DNA of 8,970 nucleotides from an uncultured Pseudobdellovibrionaceae bacterium. GTDB lineage: Bacteria > Bdellovibrionota > Bdellovibrionia > Bdellovibrionales > JAMPXM01. Location of the stretch: contig CAKQVW010000108.1 in NCBI GenBank assembly GCA_934277865.1, positions 1 to 8,970 of the forward strand. The letters run 5' to 3'. Made by a program: the position numbers and the translations under genes. Under the pieces are notes generated by a model that was not told the DNA's origin, ran no database searches, and worked only from the letters and a program-made list of their open reading frames with translations. Each line of letters opens with the position of its first letter. Position 1 is the stretch's first letter. Below are positions 1 through 7,240 of the stretch, one piece after another.

Positions 1-42
1 ACTCTCGCGAGCGAGGGCATGGATGCCCGCCTTCCCGAATAG
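1..42 (+). CDS. Possible 3' end of a rightward gene (partial)
   Basis: Frame 1 is open from the window edge and encodes 13 residues ending LASEGMDARLPE before a TAG stop at 40-42. Such a short open frame could be chance. What favours it is position: it would be convergent with the leftward ABC operon, and no other gene occupies this end. The perfect inverted repeat at 15-28 (GGGCAT, 2-nt spacer, ATGCCC) lies inside it. The family cannot be recognised from so few residues. Confidence 0.25.
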   Translation, partial: TLASEGMDARLPE

Positions 43-66
43 TCCGACACCTCTCACCAGCGCCTT

Positions 67-108
67 AAAAAAACACCCCGGCTCTCAAGTCCACACAGCC
101 AGCCGGGG
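67..108 (-). terminator. Intrinsic terminator of the leftward ABC operon
   Basis: Read on the minus strand, an 8-bp GC-rich stem (CCCCGGCT at 101-108, pairing with AGCCGGGG at 76-83) encloses a 17-nt loop. It is followed after TG by seven T residues (complement of the A run at 67-73). It starts 6 bp past the TAG stop of the permease gene, exactly where a rho-independent terminator for the four-gene operon should be. On the plus strand the hairpin is followed only by a weak T stretch, so bidirectional use is uncertain. Confidence 0.85.
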
Positions 109-114
109 CAGTTT

Positions 115-1338
115 CTAGATATTGTACTTGAGGCAGTCGACGATTTTCATTTTCAAGGCACGGCGGGTGGCAAAATACGATGCGCACACGGCGGCCAGGA
201 CCGTTGCAAAGAGTGCCGTAAAGAATGCACTCTCCACATAGAGGATCTTGATCGGAATTGGCTCGCTTGCGCCGGGAAGCACGATTGGAATACTCGCACG
301 ATTGATGAGCGCCATCGCCACCATGGCCAGCACCACGCCCACAATAGACCCAAGGAATCCCAGAATTCCGCCCTCCATCACGAATAGACGTAAAACATCC
401 TCACGTCGCCGGCCGATCGCCCGCAGCGTGCCGATCTCCCCCGTTCGTTCGGCGACCGCCATGCTCACCGCACTCATTGTCGACAGGAAAATTAAACTAA
501 AGATGATCGCGGCGACGACTTTGTTTTGTGAGTCAAAAAACGCCTCTGTTTGATTGTACAAACGTGCAAGCTCTTTCCACACCCGTGCCCGTTCACCCTC
601 GCCAAGTACGGCGCGAATCGGGCCAATCGCCGTGTCGACCATCTCGTGCGCCTTGAGCTTGATGACCACACGTTCGGCCGTGGAGGTATCCAAAAGCTTC
701 TGAGCCGTCTCGATAGGAATAAAGACGGTGGTGTCATCGATCTCTTGAATGACCGTGCGAAATACCGAAATCACTTCCGTGTCGATGGCGTTGATACCGC
801 CATCGGCCGTCTGCCCGATCAAAGTCAACGTCTGCCCAGGCTTTGCACCGATCGACTTGGCAAGGCCTTCGCCGACGGCCGCGATCATGCGATTCTCCGC
901 ACCGGTATGTTTGAGAAACGACTCACCTTCAATGATTGTGGTTTCGTTTAATATCTCTTTTTCGATTTCCGGTTCGTAGCCGACGATCTGGGCTGCCACC
1001 GACCGATCGCCCGTGGACACCAATCCATAAAATGACTGTCTTTGCGAAACCGAGCGCACGCCCTCGATCGAGGCGACCTTCTTTTTCAACTCGGCCGGAT
1101 CCCGCAACTGGCGTTCGAGAAACGAGTCTTCACTGTCTCGATCCCACAACTTCTGATTGCCTATCTGAACATGCCCATATTGGCTTTCGACAGCTCCCCA
1201 GCGGGTTGCATCCAAAATGTTGGCGGCAAAGCCGTGAAAGATCACAACCGCCGAATATCCTCCCGCCATGATCATCAAGTTCAAGGCCGTTCGGCGAGAG
1301 TTCCGAAGGAGATTTCTCAAAGCCAGCTTCAAAGTCAT
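115..1338 (-). CDS. FtsX/LolE-type ABC transporter permease
   Basis: Inner-membrane permease of 407 aa in the MacB/LolCE/FtsX superfamily, which uses ATP hydrolysis in the cytoplasm to move periplasmic substrates or extract lipids and lipoproteins instead of pumping solutes through a channel. The topology is typical: one N-terminal membrane helix (about 21-41), a large periplasmic domain (about 45-270), then three helices (about 274-296, 320-345, 369-391). The cytoplasmic segment after the second helix carries the FtsX-family signature AERTGEIGTLRAIG (296-309) that contacts the ATPase. Length matches LolC/LolE (about 400 aa). The ATG overlaps the ATPase stop as ATGA and is preceded by an AGAGGTGG Shine-Dalgarno. 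Only one permease gene is present, so a homodimer is expected, in contrast to the LolC-LolE heterodimer of E. coli. Substrate unknown; a true Lol permease versus a dedicated exporter cannot be decided here. Confidence 0.92.
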   Translation of the reverse strand: MTLKLALRNLLRNSRRTALNLMIMAGGYSAVVIFHGFAANILDATRWGAVESQYGHVQIGNQKLWDRDSEDSFLERQLRDPAELKKKVASIEGVRSVSQRQSFYGLVSTGDRSVAAQIVGYEPEIEKEILNETTIIEGESFLKHTGAENRMIAAVGEGLAKSIGAKPGQTLTLIGQTADGGINAIDTEVISVFRTVIQEIDDTTVFIPIETAQKLLDTSTAERVVIKLKAHEMVDTAIGPIRAVLGEGERARVWKELARLYNQTEAFFDSQNKVVAAIIFSLIFLSTMSAVSMAVAERTGEIGTLRAIGRRREDVLRLFVMEGGILGFLGSIVGVVLAMVAMALINRASIPIVLPGASEPIPIKILYVESAFFTALFATVLAAVCASYFATRRALKMKIVDCLKYNI

Positions 1339-2048
1339 TTTCCACCTCTTTCCAGGTCGTCCTGCACTCTGCCGTCAGAAAGGTGCACCACTCGATCCAC
1401 TTTCGAGAGCACCAGCGGATCATGGCTCGCCATGACCACCGTGACGCCCATCTCTTGGCGAATCGCCTGCAGCAGATCAAGAATCTCTACAGCGGTTTTT
1501 TTATCCAAGGCCGCCGTTGGCTCGTCAGCAATGATGAGTGACGGCTTGTGAACAATCGCGCGGGCGATCGCCACGCGCTGACGTTGTCCTCCCGAAAGTT
1601 CATCCGGACGATGATCGGTGCGATCACCGAGTCCCACTCGCTGCAATGCCTGCTTGGCGAGCTGAGTGCGTTCCTGCGAACTCATAGCACGATCGACTAA
1701 GGCGTATTCTACATTTTCAAGTGCCGTCAAAACCGGGATCAGATTGAAGTTTTGAAAGATGAACCCAATTCTCTCCGCGCGCACACGAGACAGATCTTGG
1801 TCGGAAGATCCCGCCGTCGACATGCCAAATACTTTGACCTGCCCCTCAGACGGCTCATCCAAACAACCCAGCAGGTTTAAGAGAGTGCTCTTGCCGCTGC
1901 CCGAAGTACCCGCTAACGCCACGACCTCGCCTTTTTTTATCGACAGACTGACTCCGCGAAGTGCCAGCACATCTTTTCGTCCAAGCAGGTAGGTCTTTTT
2001 CACGTCTCGCACTTCGGCCACTAAATCGGAACGACTATCCTCAGCCAC
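1335..2048 (-). CDS. LolD/MacB-type ABC transporter ATP-binding protein
   Basis: ATPase subunit of 237 aa that should pair with the permease encoded immediately downstream. All nucleotide-binding motifs are intact: Walker A GTSGSGKST (47-55), Q-loop Gln99, signature LSGGQ (151-155), Walker B LIIADE (171-176) with catalytic Glu176, and H-loop His209. Length and motif spacing match the LolD/MacB/FtsE group, which serves FtsX-type permeases. The start codon is GTG at 2048, chosen because AAGGAG lies 6 nt upstream. It overlaps the 3' end of the barrel gene by 8 bp, and its own stop overlaps the permease ATG, both suggesting translational coupling. It is predicted to be catalytically competent. 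Which substrate it powers depends on the permease and cannot be read from this protein. Confidence 0.95.
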   Translation of the reverse strand: MAEDSRSDLVAEVRDVKKTYLLGRKDVLALRGVSLSIKKGEVVALAGTSGSGKSTLLNLLGCLDEPSEGQVKVFGMSTAGSSDQDLSRVRAERIGFIFQNFNLIPVLTALENVEYALVDRAMSSQERTQLAKQALQRVGLGDRTDHRPDELSGGQRQRVAIARAIVHKPSLIIADEPTAALDKKTAVEILDLLQAIRQEMGVTVVMASHDPLVLSKVDRVVHLSDGRVQDDLERGGK

Positions 2049-3345
2049 TGAACACTCCTTTGATCACCCACATCACGCGACTGGATTTTTTTAAAGAACC
2101 AAACTGCGAATCGCGCTCGCCACCAAACAACCATGTCTCTAGTCCAACTTCGAAATTTCGCCGATACGGGTTCAGTACAGAAGCTTGCAGCAACCACGAT
2201 CCGTCGGCGCCCGAGAGGGCACCAAAAAACTTGTAGCGAGTTCCCGAGTCAGGGTCCTTAAATAGCTGAGCGCCAATCGACCACTCCGTCTCGCGGCGAC
2301 CAAAGCTCTGTGGAACGGAGACCCTGTCGTAGGACCCCTGAACCCCAGCCTGCCACCCAGATAACCATCCTCTGTGCCAGGGCCAATCAAGACCAAGAAC
2401 AACCACTTCCTGCTCGCCTTCGATTTCCCCAAGTGGATTTAGCAGCGAGTTTTGTCGGATGTTGAACGAACGATTGATGTTTTTTAAAACTTCACTGCGC
2501 ACGACATAACGTTCTCCCGCCCACGTCATCGTCCACCCATAAGTCTGCATTCGGGTGCTTTTGGTTCGAATCCGAACCTGAGTCAGACTAAGCGGTGTCA
2601 CCTGAAAAATCGGCTGGCGGTCGATGTGAGAAAACCCAAAAAACGCGAAATCAAATGCACCCAACTGCGCCCGCGCGCGTACTCCAAAGTCGCCTTCCTT
2701 GTTTGTGGGATTGGCCGACTGGTCGAAGTCCATGCTCATGCCACGAAACTGATCTTGAAGCGCCAACGGAAAAAAATCCGAAGAGGGATACGGCAGTTTG
2801 TTTGGCCGATAAAATGGCAAATACACGCCCTGCAAAGACCAGTCGGAATGGGCGTATATCACGTTCACGGCCTCTACCGGATCACTCAGATCACGAATTT
2901 CACCAAACCCCGCTTCTCTAAAATCTTTTGGATTCACCACATCGGCAAAAAAGGATCCAAACGCTTCGCCCCACGTAAAAACTTGCGAGCCTATACGGAA
3001 AATCAAGGCGCCCGATTGAAATTCCAGATTGGCTTCGCGAAGCAAAGCTTCTGGCGGATCTTGTTTTTCGAGATCTGCAAAGTGATGCCGAGCGAGCGAA
3101 TAGGCACCATCACCTCGAATTCGAGCTCCGAGCTGAAACGACCAGGCATCGCTCAAATCCCCTTCGGCCAGCATCGAGGCTTGATGCTGCAGCGTCGCCA
3201 CACCCATCGGCTCGGCGACGCGTGCCCCATAGCGGAATCGCGAATCCAAACGCCAAGACACTTCGGCAAGCACGTCTGCCGAACCCGCCAACCAAGTCAG
3301 CGTCCAAGTCAGGGCGAGAATCCTCAGATTTGCTAGTTGCCTCAT
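2041..3345 (-). CDS. Predicted outer-membrane beta-barrel protein
   Basis: A 434-aa secreted protein. The N-terminus has a basic start, a hydrophobic core (about 7-21) and a likely signal-peptidase I site after VLA (Ala27). The rest has no long hydrophobic helix. It shows alternating polar/hydrophobic stretches rich in Trp, Tyr and Phe with Gly and Asp turns (for example FQLGARIRGD, YGWTMTWAGE, WSIGAQLFKD), the pattern of transmembrane beta-strands. Size and composition resemble DUF1302-type or porin-like barrels, but I do not recognise the exact family. Its ATG overlaps the stop of the upstream LolA-fold gene as ATGA, and its 3' end overlaps the ABC ATPase gene, so it is made with the transporter. 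It may be the outer-membrane receiver or exit pore of that system; this role is inferred from context only. Confidence 0.75.
   Translation of the reverse strand: MRQLANLRILALTWTLTWLAGSADVLAEVSWRLDSRFRYGARVAEPMGVATLQHQASMLAEGDLSDAWSFQLGARIRGDGAYSLARHHFADLEKQDPPEALLREANLEFQSGALIFRIGSQVFTWGEAFGSFFADVVNPKDFREAGFGEIRDLSDPVEAVNVIYAHSDWSLQGVYLPFYRPNKLPYPSSDFFPLALQDQFRGMSMDFDQSANPTNKEGDFGVRARAQLGAFDFAFFGFSHIDRQPIFQVTPLSLTQVRIRTKSTRMQTYGWTMTWAGERYVVRSEVLKNINRSFNIRQNSLLNPLGEIEGEQEVVVLGLDWPWHRGWLSGWQAGVQGSYDRVSVPQSFGRRETEWSIGAQLFKDPDSGTRYKFFGALSGADGSWLLQASVLNPYRRNFEVGLETWLFGGERDSQFGSLKKSSRVMWVIKGVFSG
2055..2060 (-). promoter_or_regulatory. Ribosome binding site fixing the GTG start of the ATPase
   Basis: The minus strand reads AAGGAG six nucleotides before the GTG at 2048. 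The site lies inside the end of the upstream beta-barrel gene. It supports this non-ATG start and the 8-bp gene overlap. Confidence 0.75.
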
Positions 3346-4094
3346 CGTCCAATAGATTCTTTAGAGAACGTCGAAGACGAAATCGCCTCACGACTGAACT
3401 CGGAGTAGTGAAGAACAGAGACACGACTCTTTTCGATCGCATCTTCCACCTTCATCTGCACCAGTCGATTTTTTCCCAAAACCGAACCGTACTTTTCAAA
3501 GTAGCCACGTTTCATCACTTTGCCAGATGTCGAGAGAAAGTGTGCCTTCACCGGAGCACCTGTTTTTGAGTCCAACCAGTAATCGACCGCCGCATAAGTT
3601 GCGGATTTCGACTTGGCTTTCAGCTTTAATAGCGTCAGCTTTTTCCCGCCGTCGACGTCTTCTCCTCCAAGAGTCGCCGTGTAATCACCAGCAAAGTTGG
3701 TGTTGGCTAAGTCACCGTTGGCAACCTCTCCAGTTAGCTTTTGCTGCAGGCTCACACGCACTGGTTTGCGAATATCCGGCGAGTAAAACCAAAGCTCCGA
3801 TTGGACCATCAAAAGTTTTCGCCCCTTCTGCCGCTCCGGTTTCACCGTCTCAACAAGAGATCGACCTTTGCCATCGCTGAGGACACGATACTCGCTTTCT
3901 CGCTGCTGCTTTCCCTTTTTGAAGTCGACAACTTTCACACGAAAGCGCACGTCGCCACTTGGAAACCGGAAGTCATCCGCTGCTTTGACCAACGCTTCGG
4001 GATCGACAGACGCCGCCCTCAACTCAGTAGACGCGGTGGTGAAACAAAGCAGACAAACCAAAGTTCCAAATAAATTTCGAGTCATGAATACCAT
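3342..4094 (-). CDS. LolA-fold outer-membrane lipoprotein-sorting family protein
   Basis: A 250-aa secreted protein and first gene of the leftward operon. The signal sequence covers about 1-28, with a hydrophobic core at 9-21 and a probable cleavage near LRAA (25-28); no good lipobox precedes its cysteines (Cys14, Cys17), so it is likely periplasmic. The mature part resembles the LolA-like family annotated as outer membrane lipoprotein-sorting protein: a KGRKLLMVQSELWFYSP segment (90-106), a DLANTNFAGDY segment (128-138) and a late YWLDSKTGAPVKAHF segment (172-186). Such folds are open half-barrels that shield acyl chains. The ATG at 4094 is preferred because AGGA lies 7 nt upstream; Met4 is an alternative start. 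Its context suggests it shuttles a lipid-bearing substrate between permease and barrel. It is not classical LolA, and no LolB is present. Confidence 0.82.
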   Translation of the reverse strand: MVFMTRNLFGTLVCLLCFTTASTELRAASVDPEALVKAADDFRFPSGDVRFRVKVVDFKKGKQQRESEYRVLSDGKGRSLVETVKPERQKGRKLLMVQSELWFYSPDIRKPVRVSLQQKLTGEVANGDLANTNFAGDYTATLGGEDVDGGKKLTLLKLKAKSKSATYAAVDYWLDSKTGAPVKAHFLSTSGKVMKRGYFEKYGSVLGKNRLVQMKVEDAIEKSRVSVLHYSEFSREAISSSTFSKESIGR

Positions 4095-4244
4095 GCCATC
4101 ATCCTAGCAAGAGTCCCTCTTGAATCGAAACGTGATCGTCAACAAGTTGGACACGCCCGACTTTGGTAGCAACCGGCTGCCTTTTCGAGGAACCTCGCCT
4201 TGAAACACTTTTCTTGGCGCCAGGCACGAACACGACGGCTCGCA

Positions 4245-4275
4245 TTGAGAAACAACGACTTTTCTCCTCAATAAT
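4245..4275 (+). promoter_or_regulatory. Candidate sigma70-type promoter for the FeeM-PilZ gene
   Basis: TTGAGA at 4245-4250 (5 of 6 to TTGACA) and AATAAT at 4270-4275 (5 of 6 to TATAAT) are separated by 19 bp, longer than the ideal 17. Transcription would begin near 4282, leaving a short leader that still contains the AGGAG ribosome site. It sits in the 206-bp divergent gap. No equally convincing promoter was found for the leftward operon: TTGACG exists on the minus strand in this gap, but no good -10 follows it. Confidence 0.35.
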
Positions 4276-4290
4276 CCCAACCCAAAGCCG

Positions 4291-4295
4291 AGGAG
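4291..4295 (+). promoter_or_regulatory. Ribosome binding site for the FeeM-PilZ gene
   Basis: AGGAG lies 5 nt before the ATG at 4301. It selects this start over an in-frame TTG at 4163, which has no comparable site and would add 46 residues of low-complexity sequence without family similarity. Confidence 0.8.
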
Positions 4296-4300
4296 ATTAC

Positions 4301-5572
4301 ATGCGCCCGCTCACTCGACTTTTCTCTCGAAACAAGATCCGCTCTTTCGTGATCAGCAATCTGCCTCACTGGATCAAGCCTCACCTTTATCGCAGAATGA
4401 TACACATCGACGACACCCAGCTCGATGGGCTTGAGCTTTCTATCGCCACCAGTAAAGAGGACCTTTACGAAGCCTTTCGGCTACTTCACGAAAATTATGT
4501 TCGTTCCGGCTATATGAAGCCCCATGCCTCGGGAATGCGAATCACCAAGTACCACACGCTTCCCAGCACCACGACAATCGTCGCCAAGCTCGAGGGCAAA
4601 GTGGTAGGAACCGTGTCACTTGTCAGAAATGGCATCTTCGGCAGTCCTGTCGAAAGCATTTTTGATCTTTCGGAGTACCGAAAAAATGGTGGCCGAATCG
4701 CCGAGGTCTCAAGTCTTTCGGTTTCGCGAGAGTTCTCGGGCAAACATGGCAAGATCTTGTTTCCCTTGCTCAATTATCTTTATCAATACTCCGTCCGAAG
4801 TTTTGGAGTCGACTACCTCGCGATCGCTGTGAATCCAACGTGGTGGGACTTTTATGAACACATTCTTCACTTCAAACGACTTAAGTCCGACATCGTATCC
4901 AACTACTCGTTTGTAAACGGCTCTCCCGCAGTTGGGGGAATTCTCGACCTTCGCTCTGCGCCGCAAGTCTATGAAAGCGCCTATGGGAACTTGCCTAAAA
5001 ACCGAAATCTATTTGAGTTTTTGGGTAAGCGCATTCTTCCCGGCGCTCGCTTCCCGAAGCGTTCTTTCGGAGAAGTCTCCGACCCTGTGATGACGCCAGA
5101 TCTCTTCCGACATTTTTTCATCGAACTCTCGACGGTGCTAGAGGATCTCGACAATCACGAGCGACGAGCGCTTCACAATCTCTACCGAAGCACGAAATTT
5201 CGCGAGTTGATCCCAACTCCCCTGTTCTATACCAATCGGGAAATTCTTCGACCAGGCGGCGCTCGCCACGACGCTGAATTCCCCGCTAAAATTACGCTAC
5301 ACAACGGGGCCGAAGTCCTCTGCCAGATCAAAAACGTTAGCCCTCAAGGAGTGATGATTGCAGCCAGTCGAGGATTCCGCCACGGCGAGGAACTCACTCT
5401 AGAAATCCATCCTTCCTCCAATCCGTCGATTGCGCTGAAAACTCGAATTGCTTGGTCGACCAAAGACGGCATCAGTGGCCTTGAAATTTCGCAGCCTCCT
5501 GGCCAGTGGGTGGAATTTGTCCGCCGATTCGAAGAATCCCTTTTAAATCCAGCCACCAAATCGGCTGGCTAG
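4301..5572 (+). CDS. FeeM-like N-acyl amino acid synthase fused to a PilZ domain
   Basis: A 423-aa two-domain protein. Residues about 45-220 form a GNAT-fold domain of the FeeM/autoinducer-synthase group, which transfers a long acyl chain from acyl carrier protein to an amino acid. Visible family hallmarks are YVRSGYM (66-72), RITKYHTLPSTT (80-91), VVGTVSLVRN (101-110) and AEVSSLSV (134-141), with Glu135 in the strand conserved across the family. A helical linker (about 265-305) leads to a PilZ domain (about 320-400). Its second c-di-GMP motif is intact (NVSPQG, 345-350), but the first motif reads RHDAE (322-326), lacking the second Arg of RxxxR. No signal peptide or membrane helix is seen, so it is cytoplasmic. 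It heads the rightward group, 42 bp before the flavoprotein gene. The acyl donor and amino-acid acceptor cannot be read from sequence, and no acyl carrier protein gene is in the window. Confidence 0.87.
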   Translation: MRPLTRLFSRNKIRSFVISNLPHWIKPHLYRRMIHIDDTQLDGLELSIATSKEDLYEAFRLLHENYVRSGYMKPHASGMRITKYHTLPSTTTIVAKLEGKVVGTVSLVRNGIFGSPVESIFDLSEYRKNGGRIAEVSSLSVSREFSGKHGKILFPLLNYLYQYSVRSFGVDYLAIAVNPTWWDFYEHILHFKRLKSDIVSNYSFVNGSPAVGGILDLRSAPQVYESAYGNLPKNRNLFEFLGKRILPGARFPKRSFGEVSDPVMTPDLFRHFFIELSTVLEDLDNHERRALHNLYRSTKFRELIPTPLFYTNREILRPGGARHDAEFPAKITLHNGAEVLCQIKNVSPQGVMIAASRGFRHGEELTLEIHPSSNPSIALKTRIAWSTKDGISGLEISQPPGQWVEFVRRFEESLLNPATKSAG

Positions 5573-5591
5573 GCCAGTTAGGCAACCACCT

Positions 5592-5611
5592 GTCATTTCA
5601 GCGAGAATGAC
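5592..5611 (+). repeat. Small inverted repeat just before the flavoprotein start
   Basis: GTCATT (5592-5597) and AATGAC (5606-5611) are perfect 6-bp arms around an 8-nt loop. The structure ends three bases before the ATG at 5615 and covers its only purine-rich (GAGA) stretch. In mRNA it could reduce ribosome access. The stem is short and AT-containing, so this may be chance. Confidence 0.35.
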
Positions 5612-5614
5612 GAG

Positions 5615-7150
5615 ATGGATTCCAACAAATTTCTCGCCGCCCTCAAGTCGACCGGCATCCCCGTTCAGTCCAAGGCTGCCGCCTTCGAAAAGGATGCTTC
5701 TTTTTTTCAGCGAAAAATCTTGGGAATCATTTCTCCGACTTCGCAAGCTGATGTCGCCCGATCTGTGCGTCTCGCACAGGAACACGATATCTCGCTGTAT
5801 CCAATCAGCGGAGGAAAAAACTGGGGCTATGGTTCGGCTCTGCCCGTGAGCGAATCGGCTTGGCTACTTGATCTTTCTAAACTTACTCGCATCGTCCACT
5901 ACGACGCCGAACAGATGGCGATCACGATCGAACCCGGCGTCACGCAAGCGTCCCTCAATCAGTATCAAAAGGACCATTCCATCAACGCAATGACTCCCAA
6001 TACGGGAATCGGTGCGCATGGAAATATCTTGGGAAATATTTTAGAGCGAGGCTTTGGCGTAGCCCCGCTGCAAGATCATGCCTCGTCCCTGATGTCGCTC
6101 AAAGCGTGCCTAGCGGACGGTACAGAGTTTCAGAGTTTTTTTCGTGGGCTGCCTCACTCCATCGATGGCGGATACAAATGGGGAATTGGTCCATCGCTAG
6201 AACCTCTGTTCTTTCAATCCGGATTCGGCGTGATTACGGAAGCCACCATCAAACTCAGCAAACGGCCTCAGCACATTGAATTAGCCGTGATGTCGATTGA
6301 ATCCAACGACGACTTTCGCCGTGCGATTCAATATGGACGCGAACTCAATTTCAGCTTTCCTGGCCAAGTACAGGCCTTCAAAATTTTTGATGCTCCGCAG
6401 GTGAAAAAAACCCTTGGGCAAAATTCCGACAGCCTGTTTGGCGTCAAAATCAATTCGTCACGGATTTGTATCGCCGTACTTTATTCCAACTGCTTTCAAG
6501 CGAGTTCGTTGCGAAAAGCCGTCACGAATGTCGCAACTCAAAATGGGTTGCGACGGCCGAGGTATTTTTCCAGAAAAAGGATTGATCGACTTACTTCGCT
6601 TTTGAATGTTTGGCCGTTTTCGAGCTTCATGAATAACCACGCGCGGCCGCTGAGAAGTCTGCATGAGTACATGCGCCTTGCGGAAGGTTATCCCAGCTCT
6701 ATCGGGCTCAATCTGCTTTATCCAGAACTCGAAAACGAAGCACTTGAATCCGTCAACCCGGCGCACGACGAAAAAGGCATCCTTTGGTATGCACCCATCT
6801 TACCGATGAGGCCCGATCTCGTCTTTCATGCCCTCACACGCATCTCCCAGTTGGCCACAAACCGAGGCGCACCAAAACCGTCGATGACTATCACTTGTGT
6901 CAGCGAGTCGACCGCGGCGATCACGGTTCCTTTGCTGTTTGAGAGGTCTTCAAAGGAAGCAACCTACGAGCTCTATCGCGAGCTTTTAAGCGTAGGCGCC
7001 AAAGAGGGCTTTTTCCCCTACCGGGTGCCGATCGCCTTCATGGCCGAGCTCATGCAGTTCCACCCAGACTATTGGGCCCAAGTAAATCGCATTCGTCAGG
7101 CCTTTGATCCCAAACAAACACTGGCGGCCGGGCGGTACAGCACACTCTGA
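5615..7150 (+). CDS. FAD-linked oxidase of the vanillyl-alcohol oxidase / p-cresol methylhydroxylase type
   Basis: A 511-aa cytoplasmic flavoprotein (no signal peptide). The N-terminal FAD-binding domain (about 33-215) carries PISGGKNWGYG (63-73), matching the K/R-N-x-GYG segment of this family, then the Gly-rich TGIGAHGNILGNI (130-142) and GIGPSLEPLFFQSGFGVIT (190-208), close to the GPYLDGLFTQ-like motif of 4-cresol methylhydroxylase. A central cap domain (about 220-460) contains WYAPILP (391-397), and the end has the typical DPKQTLAAGRY (498-508). Length fits the family (about 510-560). Members oxidise para-alkylphenols through a quinone methide. No cytochrome c partner gene is present, so it is more likely an oxidase or dehydrogenase with another acceptor. 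The usual covalent flavin attachment residue cannot be located confidently. The ATG at 5615 has only a weak upstream site (GAGA, ACGAG). It lies between the FeeM-like and ThiF-like genes on the same strand. The substrate is inferred. Confidence 0.88.
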   Translation: MDSNKFLAALKSTGIPVQSKAAAFEKDASFFQRKILGIISPTSQADVARSVRLAQEHDISLYPISGGKNWGYGSALPVSESAWLLDLSKLTRIVHYDAEQMAITIEPGVTQASLNQYQKDHSINAMTPNTGIGAHGNILGNILERGFGVAPLQDHASSLMSLKACLADGTEFQSFFRGLPHSIDGGYKWGIGPSLEPLFFQSGFGVITEATIKLSKRPQHIELAVMSIESNDDFRRAIQYGRELNFSFPGQVQAFKIFDAPQVKKTLGQNSDSLFGVKINSSRICIAVLYSNCFQASSLRKAVTNVATQNGLRRPRYFSRKRIDRLTSLLNVWPFSSFMNNHARPLRSLHEYMRLAEGYPSSIGLNLLYPELENEALESVNPAHDEKGILWYAPILPMRPDLVFHALTRISQLATNRGAPKPSMTITCVSESTAAITVPLLFERSSKEATYELYRELLSVGAKEGFFPYRVPIAFMAELMQFHPDYWAQVNRIRQAFDPKQTLAAGRYSTL

Positions 7151-7240
7151 TTCCAAATTTGCACCCCCATGATTCAAAGATGGAAACAGATGTGAATTGC
7201 CTATGACTATCGTGCCCTCTCGCTTGATCATGAGGACACA

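Noticed and set aside
1042..1551. 169-codon rightward open frame across the permease/ATPase junction
   Set aside because: It is antisense to two well-supported ABC genes and is Ser/Arg-rich without domain features.
2626..3336. 236-codon rightward open frame opposite the barrel gene
   Set aside because: It is antisense to a gene with a signal peptide and barrel pattern; its protein is rich in Arg, Lys and His with no recognisable domain.
4163..4300. TTG-initiated 46-residue N-terminal extension of the FeeM-PilZ protein
   Set aside because: The ATG at 4301 has AGGAG at ideal spacing; the extension has no ribosome site, no family similarity, and would overlap the candidate promoter.
5565..5577. 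Small inverted repeat CTGGC-TAG-GCCAG across the FeeM-PilZ stop codon as a terminator
   Set aside because: The stem is only 5 bp with a 3-nt loop and no T run follows, so termination is unlikely.
7151..7240. Small open frame (MIQRWKQM) or leader peptide in the gap before the ThiF-like gene
   Set aside because: Eight codons with no ribosome site; nothing distinguishes it from chance.
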